The notes below the pieces were generated by a model. That model made no database searches, was not told the DNA's origin, and saw only the letters and a program-made list of their open reading frames with translations. Shown in pieces: positions 56,629 through 64,000 of a stretch of 64,000 bases of DNA (position 1 is its first letter; each line of letters begins with the position of its first letter). The position numbers were made by a program, and so were the translations under genes. The DNA is from Billgrantia pellis. GTDB lineage: Bacteria; Pseudomonadota; Gammaproteobacteria; Pseudomonadales; Halomonadaceae. The stretch lies in assembly GCF_008297955.1 (NCBI RefSeq), contig NZ_VTPY01000003.1, forward strand, positions 62,001-126,000, in the 5' to 3' direction.

Positions 56629-57849
56629 TCAACCAGCGCGACCTTCGTCTTCGAGGTCGCCTTCGCGATAGCCCATGAGGTAAAGCACCGCATCGATGCC
56701 CAGCGTCGAGATCGATTGCCGTGCCTGGCTGCGTACCAGCGGTTTGGCACGAAAGGCGATACCCAGCCCGGCGGTAGCAAGCATCTTGAGATCGTTGGCC
56801 CCGTCGCCCACGGCGATGGTCTGCTCCATGGCCAGCCCTTCCCGTGCGGCGATCTCGCGCAGCAGATCGGCCTTGCGGCCGGCATCGAGAATCGGCTCGT
56901 GTACCTCGCCGGTCACCTTGCCGTTCTCGATCACCAGCTCATTGGCGTGGATCTCGTCGAAACCGAGCTTCTCTTGCAGGTGGCGGGCGAAATAGGTGAA
57001 TCCTCCGGAAAGGATGACGGTACGATAACCCAGTCGCTTGAGATGCTTCATCAAGCGTTCGAGGCCATCCATCAGTGGCAGCTCATCGGCGATCGCGACG
57101 AGCACGGATTCGTCAAGGCCTTTGAGTTTTGCCATGCGTTCGCGAAAGCTCTGCTGGAAATCGAGTTCGCCGCGCATGGCCCGCTCGGTGACGGCCGCCA
57201 CCTCCTCGTAGACCCCGTGCCGCCGCGCTAGCTCGTCGATCACTTCGGCCTGGATCAAGGTCGAATCCATGTCGAAGCAGACCAGACGACGATGGCGGCG
57301 CCAGATCGAATCCTCCTGAATCGCGATATCGACACCATGCATGGCACCCAGGGCCAAGGCCTTCTCGCGCAGACGGTCAAGGTCGATATCGTCACCGCGC
57401 AACCAGCATTCCACGCAGGAACCGAAAGGGGGCGCCCCGCCGTCCAGCGGCTCGCGCCCCGACAAGCGGTGGATCAGTTCCACGGTCAGGCCATGCTCGG
57501 CAGTAAGCGCTCCCACCTCGGCCAGAATACCGGCCGGCAGGTGTGGTGCCAGCAGAGTCAGGATCAGCCGCGGCTGGCTGGCCTGCGCGCTCCAGCGCTG
57601 GTAGTCCTCGGCGCCGACCTGGATGGCCTGCACGTCGAGCCCCAGACTGCCGCCGGCCTCGGCCAGCGCGCCTTCCAGGTCGCTGTCGCGGTCGAGCCCG
57701 ACCAGGGCCTCGAGCGACACCATGCCGAAGGTCACGCTCTGGTTGATATCGAGCAGCCGTGCGCCGCTACGCGCCATGGCCTGACCCAGGCCGGCCAGTT
57801 GGCCGGGACGTGCCGCGCCGGTGGCGCGAATCAGCAGTCGACGTGTCAT
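56629..57849 (-). CDS. serB: Phosphoserine phosphatase
   Basis: Last step of serine synthesis. The 406 residues include two N-terminal ACT-like regions (about 1-180) and the HAD domain with the catalytic [20 protein letters not shown] (Asp nucleophile), the cap segment [36 protein letters not shown] and [20 protein letters not shown]. The start overlaps the parC stop as ATGA, so a topoisomerase gene and a serine-synthesis gene are translationally coupled. Confidence 0.97.
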   Translation of the reverse strand: MTRRLLIRATGAARPGQLAGLGQAMARSGARLLDINQSVTFGMVSLEALVGLDRDSDLEGALAEAGGSLGLDVQAIQVGAEDYQRWSAQASQPRLILTLLAPHLPAGILAEVGALTAEHGLTVELIHRLSGREPLDGGAPPFGSCVECWLRGDDIDLDRLREKALALGAMHGVDIAIQEDSIWRRHRRLVCFDMDSTLIQAEVIDELARRHGVYEEVAAVTERAMRGELDFQQSFRERMAKLKGLDESVLVAIADELPLMDGLERLMKHLKRLGYRTVILSGGFTYFARHLQEKLGFDEIHANELVIENGKVTGEVHEPILDAGRKADLLREIAAREGLAMEQTIAVGDGANDLKMLATAGLGIAFRAKPLVRSQARQSISTLGIDAVLYLMGYREGDLEDEGRAG

Positions 57850-60098
57850 TCCCCACTCTCCAGCCGATCGACCTTTTGCAGGCCGCGGGGCAGCTTGCTG
57901 CCTCGGCGGCCGCGTTCACCGCGATAATAATCCAGATCGGCATCCTTGAGGGTAAGGTGACGCTTGCCGGCATGAATAACCAACGATGCTCCGGCAGGCA
58001 GCACGACGAAATCGCGCATCAGCTCCTCGCGCCGGGCCGCCCGGGTACCGGGAATATCGATCATCTTGTTACCCTTGCCCTTGGCCATCTCCGGCAGTTG
58101 TTCCAGCGGGAAGACCAGCAGACGCCCTTCGTTGGAAACGGCTGCCACCCATGGATCTTCGCCCTCCGGCACCCGGGCCGGTGCCATCACCCGGCAGCCC
58201 TTGGGTACCGAAAGGACCGCCTTGCCCGACTTGTTCTTGCCGATCAGCTCCTCGAGACGCGCAACGAAACCATACCCGCCGTCACTGGCGAGCAGATAGC
58301 GCGAATCCGGCGGCGCCAGCATCAGCCCCGCCATATGAGCGCCGGCCACCACATTGGCCCGCCCGGTGACCGGCTCGCCCTGGCTACGTGCGCTGGGCAG
58401 GTTATGGGCGGTCAGCGTATAGGCGCGTCCGGTATCGTCGAGCAACACCAGCGGCTGATTGGTCTTGCCTCGGGCAGCCAGTGCGAAACGATCGCCGGAC
58501 TTGTAGGAGAGCCCTTCCGGGTCGATGTCATGCCCCTTGGCGGCGCGGATCCAGCCCTTCTCGGAGAGCACCACGGTGATGGGGTCGGCGCCGACCAGCT
58601 CGACCTCGGAGAGCGCCTTGGCCTCCTTGCGCTCGACGATCGGCGAACGACGCTCGTCGCCGTGCTCGCGGGCCGCCTCGCGCAGTTCCTCTTCGATCAG
58701 GTCGGTGAGCTTGGCCTCGCTGCCGAGCAGTTCCTTGAGGCGCTTGCGCTCGGCCTCGAGCGCGTCCTGCTCCCCGCGGATTTTCATCTCCTCGAGCTTG
58801 GCCAGGTGACGCAGGCGTAGCTCCAGAATCGCCTCGGCCTGGCGATCGGAGAGGCCGAAGGCCGCCATCAGCGCGCTCTTGGGCTCGTCCTCCTCGCGAA
58901 TGATGCGGATCACCTCGTCGATGTTGAGGTAGGCGACGAGCAGGCCTTCGAGGATATGCAGGCGATCCTCGACCTTTCCCAGACGATGCTCCAGGCGCCG
59001 GCGCACGGTCTTGCGGCGGAAGGTGAGCCATTCGCCCAACAGGTCCGGCAGCGGCATCACCCGCGGACGACCGTCGAGACCGATCAGGTTGAGGTTGACG
59101 CGGATGTTCTTCTCGAGGTCGGTGGTGGCAAATAGATGCGCCATCATCGCCTCGATGTCGACGCGATTGGAACGCGGCTCGATCACCAACCGGGTCGGCT
59201 CTTCGTGGGTCGACTCGTCGCGCAAATCGTCCACCATCGGCAGCTTCTTGGCCTGCATCTGGGCAGCGATCTGCTCCAGCACCTTGGCCCCGCTGACCTG
59301 ATAGGGCAGCGCGGTGACCACCACCTTGCCCTCCTCCATGGTGTAGCGGGCACGCAGCTTCACCGAGCCGCGGCCGCTCTCGTAGAGTTTTCGCAGGTCG
59401 TCACGAGAGGTAATAATCTCCGCCGCGGTGGGGAAGTCCGGTGCCGGCAGATGTTCGACCAGATCGGCGGTGGTGGCCTCGGGATGGCGCAGCAGGTGGC
59501 AGGTGGCCTCGACCACTTCGTGCACGTTGTGCGGCGGAATGTCGGTGGCCATGCCCACGGCGATGCCGGTGCCGCCGTTGAGCAGCACGTGAGGCAGGCG
59601 CGCCGGCAGCACCACCGGCTCGTTCATGGTGCCGTCGAAGTTGGGTGTCCAGTCGACGGTGCCCTGGCCCAGCTCGGCGAGCAGCACCTCGGCGAACTTG
59701 GAGAGCCTCGCCTCGGTATAGCGCATCGCCGCGAACGACTTGGGATCGTCGGGGCTGCCCCAGTTGCCTTGGCCGTCGACCAGCGGATAGCGATAGCTGA
59801 ACGGCTGGGCCATCAGCACCATCGCCTCATAGCAGGCGCTATCACCGTGGGGGTGGAACTTGCCCAGCACGTCGCCGACGGTGCGCGCCGATTTCTTGTA
59901 CTTGGCGCTGGCGTTCAGCGCCAGTTCGCGCATGGCGTAGACGATACGCCGCTGCACCGGCTTCATGCCGTCGCCGATGTGGGGCAGCGCCCGGTCGAGG
60001 ATGACGTACATCGAGTAGTCGAGGTACGCCTTCTCGGTGTATTCGCGCAGCGAGAGGCGCTCGACGTCGCCCTCCGCCACCTGGATATCCATGGTCAT
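57846..60098 (-). CDS. parC: DNA topoisomerase IV subunit A
   Basis: Breakage-reunion subunit of topoisomerase IV, 750 residues. The quinolone-resistance region reads [20 protein letters not shown] with wild-type Ser and Glu in GDSACYE. The catalytic Tyr is in [20 protein letters not shown]. The C-terminal beta-pinwheel is present (GTTVRV-like repeats such as [12 protein letters not shown] and [11 protein letters not shown]). An N-terminal MTMDIQ allows ATG 60098 or 60092. It lies downstream of parE, with repeat element B between. Confidence 0.98.
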   Translation of the reverse strand: MTMDIQVAEGDVERLSLREYTEKAYLDYSMYVILDRALPHIGDGMKPVQRRIVYAMRELALNASAKYKKSARTVGDVLGKFHPHGDSACYEAMVLMAQPFSYRYPLVDGQGNWGSPDDPKSFAAMRYTEARLSKFAEVLLAELGQGTVDWTPNFDGTMNEPVVLPARLPHVLLNGGTGIAVGMATDIPPHNVHEVVEATCHLLRHPEATTADLVEHLPAPDFPTAAEIITSRDDLRKLYESGRGSVKLRARYTMEEGKVVVTALPYQVSGAKVLEQIAAQMQAKKLPMVDDLRDESTHEEPTRLVIEPRSNRVDIEAMMAHLFATTDLEKNIRVNLNLIGLDGRPRVMPLPDLLGEWLTFRRKTVRRRLEHRLGKVEDRLHILEGLLVAYLNIDEVIRIIREEDEPKSALMAAFGLSDRQAEAILELRLRHLAKLEEMKIRGEQDALEAERKRLKELLGSEAKLTDLIEEELREAAREHGDERRSPIVERKEAKALSEVELVGADPITVVLSEKGWIRAAKGHDIDPEGLSYKSGDRFALAARGKTNQPLVLLDDTGRAYTLTAHNLPSARSQGEPVTGRANVVAGAHMAGLMLAPPDSRYLLASDGGYGFVARLEELIGKNKSGKAVLSVPKGCRVMAPARVPEGEDPWVAAVSNEGRLLVFPLEQLPEMAKGKGNKMIDIPGTRAARREELMRDFVVLPAGASLVIHAGKRHLTLKDADLDYYRGERGRRGSKLPRGLQKVDRLESGE

Positions 60099-60229
60099 AC
60101 GATATGCCCTTGGTCAGGGTTCAATGTCTCTCGTTCCCGCCGCGGCTATCCCGGCGGCAGACGCCGATAAGCCCTACTCCGTCTTCCCCGTACACTGCGG
60201 AGCCGCTTCGAGCGAAGGCCAGGGTAGGC

Positions 60230-60318
60230 AGCCGCTGCGCGACAAAGCGGAGTTTACATCTTGTAAATGAGCATTTGGCGCGCAGCGGCTAACACCGCCT
60301 GGCCGAGCGCAGAAAGGC
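60230..60318 (-). repeat. Two-stem repeat element, copy B (downstream of parE)
   Basis: An outer 12-bp stem AGCCGCTGCGCG (60230-60241) with CGCGCAGCGGCT (60279-60290) encloses the inner stem TTTACA/TGTAAA (60253-60267). It shares the core GCGGAGTTTA ... TAAATGAGCA and the flank GAGCGCAG-AAAGG with copy A. It lies about 9 bases beyond the parE stop, in the same orientation relative to the gene as copy A to efp. Confidence 0.75.
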
Positions 60319-60326
60319 TCATTCAT

Positions 60327-62207
60327 TCAGACTTCGATATCCGCCAGGTTGCCGTAATCTTCGAGCCAGCTCTTGCGGTCCGACGCGCGCTTCTTGGCCA
60401 GCAGCATGTCCATCATCTCCATGGTACCGTCGCCAACCTCCCGGGTGAGCTGCACCAGGCGGCGGGTCTCCGGCGCCATGGTGGTCTCGCGCAGCTGCAG
60501 TGGGCTCATCTCGCCGAGGCCCTTGAAGCGCTGCACATTGGGCGTGCCGCGCTTGCCCTCGAGGCGGCGCAGGATCGCCGCCTTCTCGCTCTCGTCCAGG
60601 GCGTAGTGCACCTCCTTGCCGAGGTCGATGCGGTAGAGCGGCGGCATGGCGACGTAGACGTGGCCGGCGTCCACCAGGGTCGGGAAGTGGCGTACGAACA
60701 GCGCGCACAGCAGCGTGGCGATGTGCAAGCCGTCGGAGTCGGCATCGGCGAGGATGCAGATCTTGTGGTAGCGCAGCTTGGAGAGGTCGTCGCTGCCCGG
60801 GTCCATGCCCACTGCCACGGCGATGTCGTGGACCTCCTGGGAACCGTAGATGTCGTGGCTGTCGACCTCCCAAGTGTTGAGGATCTTGCCGCGCAGCGGC
60901 AGGATCGCCTGGGTCTCGCGGTTGCGCGCCTGCTTGGCGCTGCCACCGGCGGAGTCGCCCTCCACCAGGAACAGCTCGCTCTGGGCCGGATCCTGGCCGG
61001 AGCAGTCGGCCAGCTTACCGGGCAGTGCGGGGCCGGCGGTGACCTTCTTGCGCGCCACTTTCTTGGCACTCTTCTGACGCCGCTGGGCAGCGCTGATCAC
61101 CAGATCGGCCAGCGCTTCGGCCTGGTCGACGTGATGATTGAGCCACAGCGAGAAGGCGTCCTTCACCACGCTAGAGACGAAGGCCGCCACGGTGCGCGAG
61201 GAGAGACGCTCCTTGGTCTGGCCGGCGAATTGCGGGTCGAGCATCTTCACCGAGAGCACGTAGGCGACACGCTCCCACAGGTCTTCAGGGGTCAGCTTGA
61301 CGCCCCGCGGCAACAGACTGCGGTATTCGCAGAATTCGCGCAGCGCCTCGAGCAGGCCCGAGCGCAAGCCGTTGACGTGGGTACCGCCCTGGGGGGTAGG
61401 AATCAGGTTGACATAACTCTCCATCACCGTTTCGCCGCCTTCGGGAAGCCACTGCACCGCCCAATCCACGGCCTGCTCGTCATCGGCGAAATGCCCCACC
61501 AACGGTGAGGCGGGCAGCACCTCGAAACCGTCGGTGGCCTGGGCCAGGTAGTCGCGCAGGCCGTCCTCGTACTGCCAGACGCTTTCGGCACCGTCGGCTT
61601 CCACCAGAGTGACTTTGAGTCCCGGGCAGAGCACCGCCTTGGCCCGCAGCAAGTGCTTGAGCCGGCCCATGGCCAGCCTGGGGCTGTCGAAGTAGGACTC
61701 ATCGGGCCAGAAGCGCACCAAGGTGCCGGTGGTACGCTTGGCCACGCTGCCGGTCACGGCGAGCTCGGATACCTTGTCGCCGTGTTCGAAGGCCATCGCG
61801 TGGCGGGCACCGTCGCGCGACACCTCGACCTCGAGGCGCCGCGACAGGGCGTTGACCACCGATACCCCGACGCCATGCAGACCACCGGAAAAGCGGTAGC
61901 TGGACTGAGAAAACTTGCCCCCGGCATGAAGCCGGGTGAGGATCAGCTCGATGCCGGAAACCCCGTGCTCGGGATGAATATCGATCGGCATGCCGCGACC
62001 GTCGTCGGCGACCTCGATGCCGCCGTCCGAAAGCAGGCGCACGGTGACCTCTCGTGCATGGCCCGCCAGCGCTTCGTCGACGCTGTTGTCGATGACTTCC
62101 TGGGCCAGGTGATTGGGGCGGGTAGTGTCGGTATACATGCCGGGGCGCTTGCGCACCGGGTCAAGGCCGGAGAGGACTTCGATCGAGCTGGCGCTGTATT
62201 GTGTCAT
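60327..62207 (-). CDS. parE: DNA topoisomerase IV subunit B
   Basis: ATPase subunit of topoisomerase IV, 626 residues. GHKL motifs are EVIDNSVDEALAGHAREVTV, DDGRGMPIDIHPEHGVSGIE and YRFSGGLHGVGVSVVNALSR. The TOPRIM domain holds the acidic metal site in LVEGDSAGGSAKQARNRETQ and LADADSDGLHIATLL. The C-terminus MLLAKKRASDRKSWLEDYGN is as in ParE. The upstream yqiA and downstream parC are the usual neighbours. Confidence 0.98.
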   Translation of the reverse strand: MTQYSASSIEVLSGLDPVRKRPGMYTDTTRPNHLAQEVIDNSVDEALAGHAREVTVRLLSDGGIEVADDGRGMPIDIHPEHGVSGIELILTRLHAGGKFSQSSYRFSGGLHGVGVSVVNALSRRLEVEVSRDGARHAMAFEHGDKVSELAVTGSVAKRTTGTLVRFWPDESYFDSPRLAMGRLKHLLRAKAVLCPGLKVTLVEADGAESVWQYEDGLRDYLAQATDGFEVLPASPLVGHFADDEQAVDWAVQWLPEGGETVMESYVNLIPTPQGGTHVNGLRSGLLEALREFCEYRSLLPRGVKLTPEDLWERVAYVLSVKMLDPQFAGQTKERLSSRTVAAFVSSVVKDAFSLWLNHHVDQAEALADLVISAAQRRQKSAKKVARKKVTAGPALPGKLADCSGQDPAQSELFLVEGDSAGGSAKQARNRETQAILPLRGKILNTWEVDSHDIYGSQEVHDIAVAVGMDPGSDDLSKLRYHKICILADADSDGLHIATLLCALFVRHFPTLVDAGHVYVAMPPLYRIDLGKEVHYALDESEKAAILRRLEGKRGTPNVQRFKGLGEMSPLQLRETTMAPETRRLVQLTREVGDGTMEMMDMLLAKKRASDRKSWLEDYGNLADIEV

Positions 62208-62307
62208 GCGTGTTCCGTAACCGTTACAGATTCAGTGGCGCTTCCCGCGATTCGCTTGCCTCTTCCCTGCGGTCATTCCCCAGTCCTGCTTCCGCCAGGC
62301 TGGGCAG

Positions 62308-62928
62308 TCACTGCACCGATGGCCCCGCCATCAGACGATGCCCACCATGGGCGAAGACCGCAGACAAATAGCTCGCCAGCGGGCTGAAGACATGATCGCC
62401 ACCCGGATGAATGACGGTCCTGGCGCCACGATAGAGCGCGAAAGCGTCGGCCGGGTCCAGGGTTTCATCGGCGGAGCCCAGCAGCAGCAGATAGCGCTCG
62501 GGAACCACGACCTGCGGCGTCAGGGCATCCAGCTCCTCGCGGTGAGCCGTCTCGACGGTGAAGCGTTCGCCGGTGTGCTCGTTGACGAATGCCTCGCCGA
62601 TCCACTCGGAGACCAGCCGCACCGGCCGCACCGCCGGGTTGATCAAGGCCGCCGGAAGGTCGTGGCGCTCGGCCAGGCAAGTCGCCAGGAAGCCGCCCAT
62701 TGAACTGCCGACCAGCAAGGGACGGGGGCCCAGCTTCGCCAGCAGCGATTCCGCCAGCCGCAGGGCCGCCAGCGGCCGGTGTGGCAGTTGGGGCGTCTCG
62801 CAGGGCAGTGCCAGCGTCTTGCAGGCATCACGCATCAACGCCGACTTGGGCGAACCGTAGCCGCTATTGAAACCATGCAGGTAGAGTACCCCGCTGGTTT
62901 GCCGCGCTGACAGTGGCGCGGTCAGCAT
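62308..62928 (-). CDS. yqiA: YqiA-type alpha/beta-hydrolase esterase
   Basis: Cytosolic esterase of 206 residues with the conserved start LYLHGFNSGYGSPKSALM, the nucleophile elbow VGSSMGGFLATCLAE, ALINPAVRPVRLVSEWIG and the catalytic His in VIHPGGDHVFSPLASYL. E. coli YqiA acts on palmitoyl-CoA and p-nitrophenyl esters in vitro; the cellular role is unclear. The gene lies 100 bases before parE in the same direction, as in E. coli. Confidence 0.93.
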   Translation of the reverse strand: MLTAPLSARQTSGVLYLHGFNSGYGSPKSALMRDACKTLALPCETPQLPHRPLAALRLAESLLAKLGPRPLLVGSSMGGFLATCLAERHDLPAALINPAVRPVRLVSEWIGEAFVNEHTGERFTVETAHREELDALTPQVVVPERYLLLLGSADETLDPADAFALYRGARTVIHPGGDHVFSPLASYLSAVFAHGGHRLMAGPSVQ

Positions 62929-62967
62929 ACCCAGGTCACTGTATACATTACCAGCGCTTCTCTTGCA

Positions 62968-64000
62968 TCAACGATCGCTCTCTTTTTCCATTCTCCATAC
63001 CGCCTCGATCAATGCCCGGGTGGAGGCATCCATGGCCTCGTGGCCACGATGTTCGGCCAGGATGCGCTCGGTTTCGCCGGCGATCTGCTTGCCCAGTTCC
63101 ACGCCCCACTGATCGAAGGAGTTGATGCCCCAGATGGTGGCCTGGACGAACACCTTATGTTCGTAGAGCGCGATCAGCGCCCCCAGTGTCGCAGGCGTCA
63201 GGCGGTCGAGCAGCAGCGTAGTGGTGGGCTGGTTGCCCCGGTAGCGCTTGTGGCCCGGCCGCTCACCAGGCTCGTCGATGGCATCGTCACCGAGCATCAG
63301 CAGGCGCGACTGAGCGAAGCAGTTGGCCAGGGTCAGCCGATGCTGGGCCTTGAGATGATCCCGGGTCGCCGCGTCTTCTACGTCGTCGTAGCGCCTCAGC
63401 GGAGCGATGAAGTCGCACACGACCGGCTGCGTTCCTTGATGCAGGAGCTGGTAGAAGGCGTGCTGGGCGTTGGGGCCGAGCTGCCCCCACAGCACCGGAC
63501 AAGTCGAATAGCTCACCTGATGCCCATCGTGGGTCGCCGACTTGCCGTTGGATTCCATCTCGAGCTGCTCGAGGTAGGCGGCGAAGTACTCCAGGCGCCC
63601 ATCGTAAGGCAGGATCGAGTGGGCGCGAATGTCGAGGAAATTGACATTCCAGATGCCTGCCAGCGCCAGCAATACCGGCAGGTTGTCACCCAGTGCCGCC
63701 TGCTCGAAGTGGCGATCCATGGCGTGGGCGCCGGCCAGCAGGTCGCGGAAGTGCGCCATGCCGATGACCAGCGCGATGGGCAGGCCAATCCCGCCCCACA
63801 ACGAATAGCGACCGCCAACCCACTCCCAGAACAACAGCTGGTTGGATTCGGCGATGCCCCATTCGCTCATCTTGTCGGGCTTGGCGGACACGCCGATGAA
63901 GTGCTGTCGCATCACCATCTCTTCGTCGACGCCTTGGATGCCGTCCTCCACCAGCCGCGCCAACAGCCAGTCCCGAGCGGTACGGGCGTTCGACAACGTA
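62968..64000 (-). CDS. pgi: Glucose-6-phosphate isomerase (C-terminal part, cut by window edge)
   Basis: Converts glucose-6-phosphate and fructose-6-phosphate. The last 343 or so codons are visible. Signatures are [31 protein letters not shown], and [20 protein letters not shown] with the catalytic Lys. The catalytic His is in the [14 protein letters not shown] segment. The active-site base is a Glu in WGEPGTNGQHAFYQ of the E. coli enzyme; here the segment reads [20 protein letters not shown], with Gln. The frame continues past the right edge (TTG at 63996 is internal, not a start). Confidence 0.95.
   Translation of the reverse strand, partial: TLSNARTARDWLLARLVEDGIQGVDEEMVMRQHFIGVSAKPDKMSEWGIAESNQLLFWEWVGGRYSLWGGIGLPIALVIGMAHFRDLLAGAHAMDRHFEQAALGDNLPVLLALAGIWNVNFLDIRAHSILPYDGRLEYFAAYLEQLEMESNGKSATHDGHQVSYSTCPVLWGQLGPNAQHAFYQLLHQGTQPVVCDFIAPLRRYDDVEDAATRDHLKAQHRLTLANCFAQSRLLMLGDDAIDEPGERPGHKRYRGNQPTTTLLLDRLTPATLGALIALYEHKVFVQATIWGINSFDQWGVELGKQIAGETERILAEHRGHEAMDASTRALIEAVWRMEKESDR

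Overview
The window is chromosomal DNA of a GC-rich gammaproteobacterium, most likely a member of the Halomonadaceae (Halomonas or a close relative). This rests on gene content and order (mutL-miaA-hfq-hflX-hflKC, hisZ-purA, efp with epmA and epmB, parE-parC with serB and yqiA), on the acidic proteins, and on products expected in a marine or halophilic bacterium such as a bacterial voltage-gated sodium channel. It is densely coded. I saw no rRNA, tRNA, insertion sequence, prophage or CRISPR array. Both ends cut genes: pntA at the left and pgi at the right. Layout: 1-4.0 kb holds pntA (partial), htpG behind a near-perfect sigma-32 promoter, and two overlapping hotdog thioesterase genes. 4.2-8.4 kb holds slt, a LysE-type exporter, a cold-shock protein and an acidic lipoprotein with a duplicated helical repeat. 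8.8-11.4 kb is a compact operon of a DUF1538 membrane protein, a PII-like protein, a CBS-pair protein and a small membrane protein, which looks like an uncharacterised regulated membrane system. 11.5-18.1 kb holds pepN, a YbaN-type protein, an Hsp20, yajQ, and a divergent GNAT / RLAN-RimK ATP-grasp pair. 18.3-28.4 kb is the most distinctive region: a synthase-dependent exopolysaccharide operon that resembles an alginate operon but begins with UDP-glucose 6-dehydrogenase rather than GDP-mannose dehydrogenase. It encodes Ugd, an Alg8-like synthase, an Alg44-like PilZ/HlyD protein, a PL14-like lyase, an AlgL (PL5)-like protein and a very long AlgK-like Sel1-repeat lipoprotein. A terminator follows, then a 56-codon ORF whose product repeats the C-terminal tail of the AlgL-like protein. 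I infer a c-di-GMP-controlled polyuronate in which glucuronic acid, not mannuronic acid, may be the monomer. 28.5-50.8 kb is housekeeping: purA, hisZ, hflC, hflK, hflX, hfq, miaA, mutL, amiB, tsaE, nnr, queG, orn, rsgA, a sulfurtransferase, psd, epmA, efp, epmB and a membrane protein of unknown function. 50.8-52.9 kb is leuA with a classical attenuation leader, including an 18-residue leader peptide with four CTA leucine codons. 52.9-64 kb holds an emfourin/protealysin pair, a sodium channel, a stress-type SDR oxidoreductase, a TIGR02647 protein, serB overlapping parC, parE, yqiA and pgi. Two copies of a folded repeat element with compensating stem sequences sit directly downstream of the efp and parE stop codons. 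Start sites were moved inward from the longest open frame wherever a ribosome-binding site, a gene overlap or family length supported it. Family names come from recognising motifs by eye; no database search was run.
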